The position numbers and the translations under genes are program-made. A DNA stretch of 64,000 bases, from positions 46,590,006 to 46,654,005 of the forward strand of contig NC_082684.1 of NCBI RefSeq assembly GCF_949987515.2, in the 5' to 3' direction. Positions 1 to 12,285 of the stretch are shown in pieces (the stretch's first letter is position 1; every line of letters starts with the position of its first letter). Source of the DNA: Delphinus delphis (taxonomy: Eukaryota > Chordata > Mammalia > Artiodactyla > Delphinidae). The notes below the pieces were generated by a model. The model saw only the letters and a list, made by a program, of their open reading frames with translations, was not told where the DNA came from and did no database searches.

Positions 1-2810
1 GACGACCCAAAATCTATGGGATGCCGCAAAAGCAGTTCTAAGAGGGAAGTTTATAGCAATACAATCCTACCTTAAGAAACAGGAAACATCTCGAATAAAC
101 AACCTAACCTTGCACCTAAAGCAATTAGAGAAAGAAGAACAAAAAAACCCCAAAGTTAGCAGAATGAAAGAAATCATAAAAATCAGATCAGAAATAAATG
201 AAAAAGAAATGAAGGAAATGATAGCAAAGATCAATAAAACTAAAAGTTGGTTCTTTGAGAAGATAAACAAAATTGATAAACCATTAGCTAGACTCATCAA
301 GAAAAAAAGGGAGAAGACTCAAATCAATAGAATTAGAAATGAAAAAGGAGAAGTAACAACTGACACTGCAGAAATACAAAACATCATGAGAGATTACTAC
401 AAGCAACTCTATGCCAATAAAATGGACAACCTGGAAGAAATGGACAAATTCTTAGAAATGCACAACCTGCCAAGACTGAATCAGGAAGAAATAGAAAATA
501 TGAACAGACAATCACAAGCACTGAAATTGAAACTGTGATTAAAAATCTTCCAACAAACAAAAGCCCAGGACCAGATGGCTTCACAGGCGAATTCTATCAA
601 ACATTTAGAGAAGAGCTAACACCTATCCTTCTCAAACTCTTCCAAAATATAGCAGAGGGAGAAACACTCCCAAAGTCATTCTACGAGGCCACCATCACCC
701 TGATACCAAAACCAGACAAAGATGTCACAAAGAAAGAAAACTACCAGTTTCACTGTATCACTGATGAACATAGATGCAAAAATCCTCAACAAAATACTAG
801 CAAACAGAATCCAACAGCACATTAAAAGGATCATACACCATGATCAAGTGAGGCTTATCCCAGGAAAGCAAGGATTCTTCAGTATACGCAAAACAATCAA
901 TGTGATAAACCATATTAACAAATTGAAGGAGAAAAACCATATGATCATCTCAATAGATGCAGAGAAAGCTTTTGACAAAATTCAACACCCATTTATGACA
1001 AAAACCCTGCAGAAAGTAGGCATAGAGGGAACTTTCCTCAACATAATAAAGGCCATATATGACAAATGCACAGCCAACATCGTTCTCAATTGTGAAAATG
1101 GAAACCATTTCCACTAAGATCAGGAACAAGACAAGGTTGTCCACTCTCACCACTATTATTAAACATAGTTTTGGAAGTTTTAGCTACAGCTATCAGAGAA
1201 GAAAAAGAAATAAAAAGAATCCAAATTGGAAAAGAAGAAGTAAACCTGTCAATGTTTGCAGATGACATGATACTATACATAGAGAATCCTAAAGATGCTA
1301 CCAGAAAATTACTAGAGCTAATAAATGCATTTTGTAAAGTAGCAGGATACAAAATTAATGCATAGAAATCTCTGGCATTCCTATACACTAATGATGAAAA
1401 ATCTGAAAGTGAAATCAAGAAAACACTCTCATTTACCATTGCAACAAAAAGAATAAAATATCTAGGAATAAACCTACCTAAGGAGACAAAAGACCTGTAT
1501 GCAGAAAATTATAAGACACTGATGAAAGAAATTAAAGATGATACAGATAGATGGAGAGATATACCATGTTCTTGGATTGGAAGAATCAACATTGTGAAAA
1601 TGACTCTACTACCCAAAGCAATCTACAGATTCAATGCAATCCCTATCAAACTACCACTGGCATTTTTCACAGAACTAGAACAAAAAATTTCACAATTTGT
1701 ATGGAAACACAAAAGACCCCGAATAGCCAAAGCAATCTTGAGAAAGAAAAACGGAGCTGGAGGAATCAGGCTCCCTGACTTCAGACTATACTACAAAGCT
1801 ACAGTAATCAAGACAGTATGGTACTGGCACAAAAACAGAAAGATAGATCAATGGAACAGGATAGAAGTCCAGAGATAAACCCACGCACATATGGTCACCT
1901 TATCTTTGATAAAGGAGGCAGGAATGTACAGTGGAGAAAGGACAGCCTCTTCAATAAGTGGTGCTGGGAAAACTGGACAGGTACATATAAAAGTATGAGA
2001 TTAGATCACTCCCTAAAACCATACACAAAAATAAGCTCAAAATGGATTAAAGACCTAAATGTAAGGCCAGAAACTATCAAACTCTTAGAGGAAAACATAG
2101 GCAGAACACTGTATGACATAAAGCACAGCAAGATCCTTTTTGACCCACCTTCTAGAGAAATGGAAATAAAAACAGAAATAAACAAATGGGACCTAATGAA
2201 ACTTCAAAGCTTTTGCACAGCAAAGCAAACCATAAACAAAACCAAAAGACAACCCTCAGAATGGGAGAAAATATTTGCAAATGAAGCAACTGACAAAGGA
2301 TTAATCTCCAAACTTTATAAGCAGCTCATGCAGCTCAATAACAAAAAAACAAACAACGCAGTCCAAAAATGGGCAGAAGACTTAAATAGACATTTCTCCA
2401 AAGAAGATATACAGATGGCCAACAAACACATGAAAGAATGCTCAACTTCATTAATCATTAGAGAAATGCAAATCAAAACTACAATGAGATATCATCTCAC
2501 ACCTGTCAGAATGGCCATCATCAAAAAATCTAGAAACAATAAATGCTGGAGAGGGTGTGGAGAAAAGGGAACCCTCTTGCACTGTTGGTGGGAATGTAAA
2601 TTGATACAGCCACTGTGGAGAATAGTATGGAGGTTCCTTAAAAAACTACAAATAGAACTACCATATGACCCAGCAATCCCACTACTGCGCATATACCGTG
2701 AGAAAACCATAAGTCAAAAGGAGTCATGTACCAAAATATTCATTGCAGCTCTATTTACAGTGGCCCGGAGATGGAAACAACCTAAGTTTCCATCATTGAT
2801 GAATGGATAA
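1..2810 (+). pseudogene. L1 ORF2 pseudogene (reverse transcriptase part)
   Basis: Successive open segments in different frames (110-538, 535-825, 722-1,117, 1,171-1,365, 1,522-1,878, 1,818-2,810) all read as consecutive parts of L1 ORF2p. The longest intact piece is the C-terminal 330 codons. The palm motif FADD is retained, but stops and frameshifts before and after it abolish function. The endonuclease domain is upstream of the window. Confidence 0.92.
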
Positions 2811-3351
2811 AGAAGATGTGGCACATATATACATGGAATATTACTCAGCCATAAAAAGAGACGAAATTGAGCTATTTTTAATGAGGTGAATAGACCTAGA
2901 ATCTGTCATACAGAGTGAAGTAAGTCAGAAAGAGAAAGACAAATACCGTATGCTAACACATATATATGGAATTTAAGGGAAACAAAATGTCATGAAGAAC
3001 CTAGGGGTAAGGTAGGAATAAAGACACAGACCTAGTAGAGAATGGACTTGAGGATATGGGGAGGGGGAAGGGTAAGCTGTGACAAAGCGAGAGAGAGGCA
3101 TGGACATGTATACACTACCAAACGTAAGGTAGATAGCTAGTGGGAAGCAGCCGCAAAACACAGGGAGATCAGCTCGGTGCTTTGTGACCACCTGGAGGGG
3201 TGGGATAGGGAGGGTGGGAGGGAGGGAGACGCAAGAGGGAAGAGATATGGGAACATATGTATATGTATAACTGATTCACTTTGTTATAAAGCAGAAACTA
3301 ACACACCATTGTAAAGCAATTATACTCCAATAAAGATGTTAAAAAAAAAAA
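1..3351 (+). mobile_element. LINE-1, 3' part of ORF2 and 3'UTR (decayed)
   Basis: The window opens inside L1 ORF2, in the region between endonuclease and reverse transcriptase. The fingers and palm follow ([14 protein letters not shown] at about 560-600), and the catalytic FADDMILY motif is at 1,255-1,278. The C-terminal zinc-knuckle-like region ([19 protein letters not shown]) lies near 2,543-2,600. A 3'UTR with G-rich runs ends in AATAAAGATGTT plus an 11-A tail at 3,341-3,351. The reading frame is broken several times: an early stop at about 538, frame changes near 825 and 1,117, a stop at about 1,365 and another near 1,878. It cannot encode an active protein. The 5' end is outside the window, so its full length is unknown. 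It lies antisense to SAMD4A. Confidence 0.95.
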
Positions 3352-4079
3352 GGGCACCTAGTAAACACTGAATTGAGTTCATTATTGCTTTATTCTAAGT
3401 TAAGCTCTACTCTTTCTCTACCAGAGAGTCAGAAGAATGAGGATAACTTGCTTTTAACTATTTAACAAGGATGTTTTAAAGACACGAATTCCTTAAGAAG
3501 TCTACTTGTAAAGTCAGTCATGGTGGAAAGTGATTACTGTGATAATTAGATTTTTAAAGTTATATATATATGTGTGTGTTCTTAATGACCCAATCTATTT
3601 TTTAACCATTTTTTTCTGAAGTGTAGTTATTTTAGGAAAATACAGTTTATTCACAAAGATTTTTATGAAAAAAATTAATTATAATAGTCAAATACCAAGC
3701 AATGTAGCAGTATAGAAGTTACAGAGCCATTAAAATTAGATTTGTAAAGATATTACAATGATAATACTCATCATCATTATGTTATCATTTTAAATGTAAA
3801 AGGGTGCAAAACTGTTTATAGAGTATGATTATGATCACAACGATATTAAAAACCGCACAGAAGAAAACAAAGTATTAACAGAAATTGTGTTTGGATAGTG
3901 GTATAAAGTGTTTTCCCTATTTTATTTCTACATATTTTCTAACCGTTCTATTATAAACATTATTGCTTATAATAAAAAGTGAGTTATTTTCTAAAATGTT
4001 AAAATATCTGAATAGTCTCAGGCTTCAAGAAATGCTCAACACTGACTCTCCATGTTCTGCAAATTAGCTCTTCTTTCCT
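3352..4079. other. Intronic AT-rich DNA with probable old L1 tail
   Basis: No gene is seen. The part from about 3,650 to 3,990 has the look of an ancient L1 3' end in plus orientation: an 'agccattaaaa' stretch, then TTTATAGAGTATGAT and AAAACATTATTGCTTATAATAAAAAGTG-like text. The divergence is too great for a subfamily call. Confidence 0.35.
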
Positions 4080-4290
4080 AAGCATGCGCTATACGCCAGG
4101 CCTGACCAAGTGCTTTACAGTCTTTACTTCTTAGTCCTAAGCACCACCCTAGGAGGAAGGAAAGGCTATTATCCCTGTTTTACAGATGAGGAAATTGAGG
4201 TACACAGCAGTTAAATGAACTTGCCCAAGGTCAGAGAGCTAGTAAGTGGCTGAGTGCAGCGTGAGCCCAGATGGTCTGCCCCAGAACTCA
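4080..4290 (-). repeat. MIR SINE (minus orientation)
   Basis: TTTTACAGATGAGGAAATTG, then TTGCCCAAGGTCAGAGAGCT and AGTAAGTGGC, is the reverse complement of the MIR core. The preceding GCTATACGCCAGGCCTGACC stretch matches the MIR 3' region. This is an ancient mammalian SINE and only diverged similarity remains. Confidence 0.8.
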
Positions 4291-4364
4291 TCCTTGTAAC
4301 CCCGTGCAATGCTCTCTCTACAAGACTCTAGCAGAGACACTGATTAAAGTAATGCAACCCTGGC

Positions 4365-4500
4365 AGGTGCTGCAGCTTCTCTGGGCCTCAATTTCCTCAT
4401 TTATAATGGCACCTACTCAATAGAGTTGTTGTGAGATGATACATGTGAACACAGTGCTGAACAAGATGCCTGGCACATGGCAAGCACTCACACACTAAGC
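4365..4500 (+). repeat. MIR SINE 3' half
   Basis: CTCAATTTCCTCATTTATAA, a GTTGTTGTGAGATGATAC stretch and GATGCCTGGCACATGGCAAG follow the MIR consensus order in plus orientation. It lies back to back with the MIR copy just upstream. Confidence 0.78.
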
Positions 4501-4541
4501 TCACTTAGTGTCAGCTCTGGTCATTTCTAAAAAAGAACCAG

Positions 4542-4869
4542 GGGCTTCCCTGGTGGCGCAGTGGTTAAAGAATTTGCCTGCCAACGCAGGGGACACAGGT
4601 TCGAGCCCTGGTCCCGGAAGATCCCATATGCCGCGGAGCAACTAAGCCCGTGCGCCACAACTACTGAGCCTGCGCTCTGGAGCCCGCAAGCCACAACTAC
4701 TGAAGCCCATGCACCTAGAGCTCGTACTCTGCAACAAGAGAAGCCACCGCAATGAGAAGCCCACGTACCACAACAGAGTAGCCCTCGCTCGCCGCAACTA
4801 GAGAAAGGCCACACGCAGCAACAAAGACCCAACGCAGCCGAAAATAAATAAAATAAGTTAAAAAAAAAA
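4542..4869 (+). mobile_element. CHR-1-like tRNA(Glu)-derived SINE (long form)
   Basis: The head is GCTTCCCTGGTGGCGCAG with a pol III A-box-like TGGCGCAGTGG and a B-box GGTTCGAGCCC. The long CHR-1-type body follows (CACAACTACTGAGCC repeats, GACCCAACGCAGCC), then an AAATAAATAAAATAAG tail and poly(A). Target-site duplication AAAAGAACCAG is at 4,531-4,541 and 4,870-4,880. The well-kept duplication indicates a fairly recent insertion. Confidence 0.95.
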
Positions 4870-4880
4870 AAAAGAACCAG

Positions 4881-6583
4881 CACGTTTGGCCATGGGCCCA
4901 AACCTGCAGCAGGATGGGCAATCCACAGGGCCTCCTGAGAACTGTCCTGTGAGACATCTGCATCACTGTGGGGCTTTCGTTCCTATTTTAAGCGATGCAA
5001 TGTAATAGCAACGTGATAGCTACTTCACTGCAATGTAATAATATCCTTCACTCTCCTTTTTTCAAAACTCTGCTTTTCACCAAAGCACATATTTTTTTAA
5101 ATATATGCATCCAATCTTGCCTCCTTGGAATTATAGATGGCAAAGAAAATCCAGGTCACAAATGAAAGCGTGACTGACTTCAATGCCCCTAGCATGCACC
5201 TAGGAAATAATGCCAACTTATCTGGATTTAATATTGATGAGTTAAAGATAGTTTCATTAGATATGCTCTCCTGGTCTTTTGCTTTCTCCGGGGTGGATTT
5301 TCAGCATCCCGGCTCCTTGCTTTCTTTGCAGCAGAACCTCAAGCTGACAGATATTCACCCTGTGCTCAGGGAAGCTACCGCCACTGTAACTGTCATGTGA
5401 GCAGGAAAATTAAAATCACAAACAATGCTATTATTTTTCAGCAGGCTACTTAGCTTACTAAAGATTAGTTTCTAAGTGGTAAAACGTAACTGTTCTTAAG
5501 TCCAGAATCAGACAGATTGCAAACCTGAAAAGGTCTGGGCATGAGGAAAAATGGCTGGGCCACTGTCACGGGGTACCCACTGATGTTACTGCTCACAAAT
5601 AAGACACTGCAGTACACGGGTCTGAGACAGTAAAGCGGCCTAGAAATGTACATTAGCAGAGACAGCTTCAAAGACTGTGATGCTCTATTTCTCAGTTGAG
5701 GAGCAGGGGCGGTTATTAATCTTTAACGGCACATAAATATGATATACTCTTTTGTATGAGTGATAGATTTCATGATTTAAAAGAAGATCAGAAGTGCAAT
5801 GGAAACTCAAACTTTAAAAGTGCATATTAGATAGAATATAAATTTAAGGCAGGGAGCTCTTTTTCTCTTCATTTAGGATTGATAAACAACGTTTGTAAGA
5901 GTTCATAAAATTTCAGACTACAAGAGATTGAAGACCACCTAATCTAATGGGTTTCCAACGGTGTTCCCAAAATAAAATTCCATCTTGTGCAGACACACCA
6001 TAAACTCCTTACTCAGAACTGGGAGGTTTTTTTAAGAAAAATGATTTTTATTAATAGTTTACTATATTTTCAGAAAACTGGGAGTTTTCTTAGCACTGGA
6101 ACTTCACTTTGTACATCAGAAGAGGGGCCTAAGTCTCTCCATTACCTGCCACCAGCCCTGGTTCTTCCTGTGCTTCTTGATTCAGGAAACTCTTTCCCAT
6201 CACCTGAATTGCTTCAATAAAGATACAGATTTAATTTATGTGTCTTCAAGAAGTTCAGAGAGAAATGTACCATGTGCCTTACAGAGACATATTCTATTTA
6301 AAAGGCATTATGGAAATCTGCCATTCTTGCTGAAACAGTTACTAAAGAGGGAGAAATCAGCAACTTCAAATACCAAAAACTGGAACAGCCAAGCAAGGAG
6401 CAAACGGCTAACCATACCTTAAACAACTGTGGTCAGCAAGGGTGAGCTAAGGGAATAAAGCACTCAAAAAAAAAAATAATAATAATAATAGTATATATGG
6501 GCAGGGGGCCTACAGAAAACCTTTGTACCATCCCCTCAATTTTCCTGAGAACCTCAAAGTGCTCTTAAAAAATTGTCTTAATA
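4881..6583. other. Intronic DNA, no gene recognised
   Basis: I see no coding or RNA gene and no confidently assigned repeat. A short AAT microsatellite (about 6,465-6,490) occurs near the end. Open frames here, such as 5,137-5,400 (+), have no recognisable domain or splice context. Confidence 0.5.
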
Positions 6584-6597
6584 AAAAATTAAAACGG

Positions 6598-6799
6598 GGG
6601 CTTCCCTGGTGGCGCAGTGGTTGGGAGTCTGTCTGCCGATACAGGGGACACGGGTTCATGCCCCGGTCCGGGAGGATCCCACATGCCATGGAGTGGCTGG
6701 GCCCGTGGGCCGTGGCCGCTGAGCCTGTGCTCCGCAACGGGAGAGGCCACAACAGTGAGAGGTCCGCGTACCACAAAAAAAAAAAAAAAAAAAAAAATT
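6598..6799 (+). mobile_element. CHR-2-like SINE, inserted in an older SINE fragment
   Basis: Compact body: CHR head, then CCGGTCCGGGAGGATCCC, GGCCGTGGCCGCTGAGCC, and a CAACAGTGAGAGGTCCGC end followed by a long poly(A). Target-site duplication AAAAAATTAAAACGGG flanks it (about 6,583-6,598 and 6,792-6,808). The downstream duplication runs directly into another SINE 3' end. Confidence 0.93.
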
Positions 6800-6804
6800 A
6801 AAAC

Positions 6805-6852
6805 GGGAGGGGCCGTGACAGTGAGAGGCCTGCGTACTGCAAAAAAAATAAA
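6805..6852 (+). repeat. Truncated CHR-2-like SINE 3' end
   Basis: ACGGGAGGGGCCGTGACAGT followed by GAGAGGCCTGCGTACTGC and poly(A) is the last ~45 bases of a CHR-2-type SINE. Its upstream edge is the target into which the neighbouring full SINE inserted. Confidence 0.75.
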
Positions 6853-7706
6853 GATAAAAAAATAAAATTAAATTAATTTTTAAGAAAGCAAAAAATTCTT
6901 TAAAATAAAATAATGGAAGTAGAAAAGAGCTCCCTTTTTAAAAGATGCCTTCTATGTACCAAATGTACCAAATTACAAAAGAATCCTGTGTCCCTAGGAA
7001 TGACTAATCCACATACACCAGTCCTTGAAGAGTCCAACTACTTACTCATAGAGTAATACTAAAACAGGACACACTTGCTCCATCATACAGTTGGCTATAG
7101 GCCAAATGCCCATACAACCATTTAAAAAAATCAATTTCACAGGCTAATGGGCATTATGGGAGCCAAGCTATGCACACTGGACTCCAAACAGAGCTAGGCA
7201 CCACCAGCTTTGTAAACACTAGCACTGATTAGTTTCTGCTAGCTCAAAGCAAAAGGTAGCTATTGTTAAATTACCCAAGAGCTCATTTATGTCAGAGTTC
7301 AAAACTCATATTCGTACGCCTAAATTATATGTATTCTACAGTGTTCTCAGGTTTAATTATCTTTGGGCTAATGAAAGTAAGATAAATAAAACAATGACAC
7401 TTTAAAGTAGTAATGGCACTACAACCAGTTTTATTTCTTTTTCAGTAAATCACTAGATTTCTCTATCAACTTTGTCTTAGCAGTTGGGAACCACCATGGC
7501 CCTGACAGAGATGCTACAAGTTAAAGCAAAGTCCAAGAGTCTTGGGCACTGTATACAACGTGCCTGGCCTGGCCTCTCCCTCCTACAAGGCCCAGTGGTG
7601 TTCATGCTTGTCACATGGCCCTGCCCCGCCCCTCATCTGGGATGCTGACATTAGGGTGGGCACTCGATGAAAAGAAACTACTCTGTAAGTAGCCAGTGAC
7701 CTACGC
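6853..7706. other. Intronic DNA, no gene recognised
   Basis: AT-rich flank followed by unique-looking sequence. I see no gene and no assignable repeat. Confidence 0.5.
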
Positions 7707-7852
7707 CAGTGTTCCTCAAACTCTAATGGGCAATGAATCACCCGAGGGTCTTGTTAAAATGCATATTCAGATGGGGAGGTTGCACTTCTGTCAAGATCAC
7801 AGATGAGGTTCATACTGCTGGTCCCCAGTCTGCACTTGAAGTAACAAGGACC
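7707..7852 (+). mobile_element. MER5A-like hAT (Charlie) DNA transposon fossil
   Basis: CAGTGTTCCTCAAACTCTAA starts the element. GGGTCTTGTTAAAATGCATA and CTGCTGGTCCCCAGTCTGCA follow in the order of the MER5A consensus. It is diverged and non-coding. Confidence 0.65.
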
Positions 7853-10699
7853 TAGACATTTGGACTGACAGACATGATGCACTGAGACAGAAATCCAGCA
7901 AGTAGCTGTCTTGAGGGCCCAGATCATCTCAATTCTAGCCCCTCTGAGTCTGGAAAGGTTCCTGTTCATGGAGTCTCATGCCACTCCCCTGAGAACTTAT
8001 CTGTATGCTTGCAACAGAGCCCCATTTCCTCAAGCCAGCTCACGCTGGCTTCTGTTTCATGTAACCAGAGGAGCCTTGACTAGGACAGACACAAAGGGAT
8101 GTACCTTCATCCCTGAAGCCACTGTTGGTGCCATTCTGGTTTAAAGGGGGGGGCGTGTTGTGGGGTGGGCATCTTCTAGCAATAGGTAAGTACATTATTT
8201 CAGTTGAAAATAACGCAGCAGTACATGGATGTGCTTCCCCTTTGAACAGCGATTTTCCACTTAATCCTAAGGGAATGGTCCAGACCTGGAAAGATGTTCC
8301 AAGTAAAGGGGTTGCTGATTCCATGGTTACCTAAGCTATGACCACTCACTCTCACATCCCCCTTCTAAACCACAAGCCTCCCTGGGTCCAGCTGAGACTC
8401 TGAAGGAAGAAGTTTCTGGTACCACCTGGATCCCCAGGCTCCTGCTGTCTTTGTCTTGTTTCCCCTTTGTTTTTATATTGTTTTCCTTGATATTCTCTCC
8501 ATCATTCTTGCCAGATGCCTTTGGAGTTTTCTCCTTTTTCCAATGACCTAGAATCATCATCTTATCCTAAAGTCTTTAAGTCACTCTAGCCAGACTGTAG
8601 CCTTATAACCCCAGCCCCCATATCAGTTCTTATGGAAAGTGACATTAGGGGGTCTGAGTTTTTTCTCCAAGTCATCAGCCTTGGTTTCTGCTTAAAACAA
8701 CAACTCTGCACCCAGACATGCGATTCAACTAAAAAATGCTTTATAAATTCTAACCCTAAAGGCTCCAGGGGAGCCCTGGGCTGTGAAATCCACTATTTAA
8801 CCTCAACAAAGTCTACCAGCCAATTCCTCTAACCCTCATACTGTACCTAAGACAAGTGATGGCTCTTAGATTTACATGAAAATAAAAATATTTGCACAGT
8901 AGCCTTTATAACTTTATACTTTCAACTATAAAAATGTTGCCCAGCTTCAGTTGAGGATTGTATTCCTTTTTTGCCCCTATTCCTGTTTTTCATCTCTATC
9001 CAAATGTGAATGAATCAAAAAGGATAAAGAAGTTCAGAGGGAAGCAGGAGACTAACACCAAAGACCAATCAATAATGTGACTGTGACAATAATGCGAGCG
9101 ATGCCATTTTATTTATAATCTGAACTACCTACTTCCATAAAGGATTTTAAATGCCTTAAAATAAACACATGTACAGGATAACTGGAGCAAAGGAAAGAAG
9201 AGCTAATCCACATGGAAGAAAGGGGAGATAACTACCAGGAAACAGAGATGAGAGTTATTGTAACGAAGCACTAATTTTGGCTCTCAGCTTAGGAAATCAC
9301 AGCTAAAAAGGAAACATGATAGGTTAGGAATTCTCAATTTTGTAAACGTGGAAGCAGATGGATTTGTTAGAAGGGACAGTCCATTTTCTACTGCTGAGCT
9401 CAAAGAGGAATTTATGGCATAGTCCATCCATCAAATAAGGAAGGGGGACTTCAGCTGAAGCCAGGTGGCCATGTCCTCCTTGAACTGCTGGAAGAAGCCA
9501 AAGCCCAGATGCTGAAACCCAGATCTGTGCACAGCTGAGTTAGCAGAGTCTGAGCAAGCTGGTCTCTGGTGCTAACATGGTAAAATGGTAGCTCTTGGAG
9601 AACTGGAGTAACTGATGACCAACCTGCCCTGCAGACTGTTTCCTCAAGGAAGGATTAAGGTTGTGACGAGCATTTCAAGTGCAGTGTGTGGATACTGATG
9701 GCTGATGTTCTGCTAAGAAAATGAAGGACACTGCCTTGAAATCTTACCAGGAAAAGGGCTCTACAATAGCTCCTCCAGGCAAGACCCTATTATTTGTCAG
9801 TAGCATGCTTTTAATAAGCTTCACATGCTAAACCAGTTACTTGAGAGATACCAGCCCAAAGTTCTGGGCAACAGAGAGAAATCACATTAGTCTAGAAAGT
9901 AAAGAGCAGGGGTTCTCTGGTGGCTAACTCGAGTCACAACAACACCACAGCACAGTTCCAGCAGAATAACAAATTCTGAGAGAAATCACATCCTGTTGAT
10001 AGTTCACCAGATTCCAAGCAGCTAGGTCAATGTAAGTACCGGGTGAACTTAATAAAGATTTTTTTAGGAACAAACAGAAAAATGAAACCCGTAATAAGAG
10101 CGACAACATCCTGGAAAATGTCTTCCAAAGATCCTAATTTCAGGTGCGGGCAGTTCATGCTACAATATTATTTCATAAGTAGCTGCCTCACCAGTCTGCC
10201 TGGGTTTATGACGGTGATGTGTACAGAGGAGGGGCCTGGCTCCCCTTTGGTCTAGCAGAAACCAGGCATCTCACTTGCCTAAAAACAGAAAAGGAACATT
10301 TGGCTATAATTTAAAAAGAAGAAAGGCCCAGGACACGGCTTTGCTTCCTGGATTTTAAAATTGAAATCTGATCTGCCAAAAGGTTGTTATTACTCACTCC
10401 AGTCTGGCATTAGGAAATGATGTGGTACAAGGTTTGGAGTAGAATAAAAGTAGAATTAATGATCTGGGAGTATGCAGGAGTACATGTCTCTTCTCTCCAA
10501 GATCTAAGACTACAAGTCCATAAATTCCCCTGAAATTTTTAGTTCGAATGGAGAAACCCCAGTGTTTTAAGAAGAAAAGAGGCACAGAGTTTTAATGGGA
10601 TGTCCACTGAACTAATTAACCTGTAATCTGAGGACTAATCAGAAGGAACGCTACCTGGAAAATTTAGGAATAGTATTACTGCTGTTATTGATGATATCG
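7853..10699. other. Intronic DNA, no gene recognised
   Basis: About 2.8 kb without a supportable gene. No strong repeat match was recognised by eye. Short open frames here lack domains and splice context. Confidence 0.5.
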
Positions 10700-10930
10700 G
10701 TATATTTGTATATTGCTCTGTAGTTTACAAAGTACTCTATATTTCACCTAGGTATTAACTCATCTAATTTTTATGATAATACTGGGAGTCAATTATGGCA
10801 TTCTTCATCACCGAATAGAGGAGAAAATTAAGACAAGCCAAGTAACCTGTCCAACATCATATAAACAGAGAAATACCTGGTCCAGAATTAGAACTCAATC
10901 TTCTAACTCTAAATCTTTTATCATAGAAAT
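10700..10930 (-). repeat. MIR SINE (minus orientation, diverged)
   Basis: TTTACAAAGTACTCTATATT, TATTAACTCATCTAATTTTT, AGGAGAAAATTAAGACAAGC and AAGTAACCTGTCCAACATCA follow the reverse-complement MIR order. Confidence 0.65.
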
Positions 10931-11035
10931 TGGAGCCCGTTTCTCTTGATACAACCCAAGCACTACAATGTTTTTAAAAAATCTGCTCGTACTACAAAGA
11001 AAAAAATTTTTTACGCAAAATTTTTGGGCTCCACA

Positions 11036-11660
11036 TCAACTGATGAATGGATAAACAAGAGGTGATATTTCCATACAACAGGATATTATTCAGCCATTAA
11101 AAAAAGAATGGAGTACTGATAAATGCTACAACACGGGTGAACCTTGAAAACATGACGCTAAGTGAAACAAACCAGACCACATATTGTAGGATTCCATTTA
11201 TATTAAAAACAGAACAGGGCTTCCCTGGTGGCGCAGTGGTTGAGAGTCCGCCTGCCGATGCAGGGGACAGGGGTTCGTGCCCTGGTCCGGGAATATCCCA
11301 TATGCCGCGGAGCGGCTAGGCCCGTGAGCCATGGCCGCTGAGCCTGTGCGTCTGGAGCCTGTGCTCCACAATGGGAGAGGCCACAACAGTGAGAGGCCCG
11401 CGTACTGCAAAAAAAAAAAAAAAAAAAAAAACAGAACAATAGAGTCAGAAAGTAGATTAGTGGTTGCCTGGAATTGAGGGTGGGCACAAAGAATCTTTTA
11501 CAGGGTGATGAAAATGTTCTATAATTGGACTGTGCTAATGATTATGCAACTGTAAATTTGCTAAAAATCATTGAATTGTACACTTCAAATGGGTGAATTT
11601 TATGGCATGTAAATTTTACTTCGAAGAATCTGTAAAAATAAAGATTAAACATTTGAAAAA
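11036..11660 (+). mobile_element. Ancient L1 (L1M-type) 3' end, split by a SINE
   Basis: GATGAATGGATAAACAAGAG, TTATTCAGCCATTAAAAAAA, CTAAGTGAAACAAACCAGAC, GTAGATTAGTGGTTGCCTGG and GAATTGTACACTTCAAATGG are diagnostic of old L1 3' ends. The terminus is AATAAAGATTAAAC. It is interrupted at 11,217-11,430 by a CHR-2-like SINE. Confidence 0.82.
11217..11430 (+). mobile_element. CHR-2-like SINE inside an old L1 tail
   Basis: Full-length head-to-tail CHR-2-like SINE with a ~21-base poly(A). Target-site duplication AAAAACAGAACA is at 11,205-11,216 and 11,427-11,438. The host sequence is an L1M 3' end, so the SINE is the younger insertion. The body carries a short extra GTGCGTCTGGAGCC segment typical of this subtype. 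Confidence 0.95.
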
Positions 11661-11960
11661 TTATGGGCTCCAATTTTCCCACCTATAGTTTAAAAAAGAT
11701 AATTTAAGGTGCTGAGATTATTTATAATGATGGCACTAGTAGATGAAAATGTAGTGTGTTCCTGTCACACTACAGGTTGACCTACGTAACAGGTTGACTT
11801 TATGTTGGCTTATGTATGTCCATATCTGAGACCTCACTTCTTTGAATAGTGGCTATTACTCCAGAAATATAGGTCAATATGACAATAGAAATTAAACACC
11901 TTAAAAATAGGTATGTTATTTGGGAATATCTATCAAAAATGTAAATGTACATTACCCCAG

Positions 11961-12267
11961 GGGCTTCCCTGGTGGCACAGTGGTTAAGAATCCGCCTGCC
12001 AATGCAGGGGACATGGGTTCGAGCCCTTGTCCGGGAAAATCCCACATGCCACAGAACGGCTAAGCCCGTGCGTCACAACTACTGAGCCCATGTGCCACAA
12101 CTACTGAAGGCCGCACACCTAGAGCTCGTGATCTGCAACGAGAAGCCACAACGATGAGAAGCACATGCACTGCAACAAAGAGTAGCCCCCGCTCACCACA
12201 ACTAGAGAAAGCCTGCACGCAGGAACGAAGACCCAACACAGTCAAAAATAAATAAATAAAATTTTTA
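11961..12267 (+). mobile_element. CHR-1-like SINE (long form)
   Basis: CHR head, B-box GGTTCGAGCCC, long CHR-1 body and a CAAAAATAAATAAATAAAA tail. The 18-bp target-site duplication at 11,943-11,960 and 12,268-12,285 (AAATGTACATTACCCCAG) has one mismatch. Confidence 0.95.
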
Positions 12268-12285
12268 AAATGTGCATTACCCCAG

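Noticed and set aside
5137..5400. 87-codon plus-strand frame
   Set aside because: No recognisable domain, no flanking splice signals considered convincing, and antisense to the SAMD4A intron.
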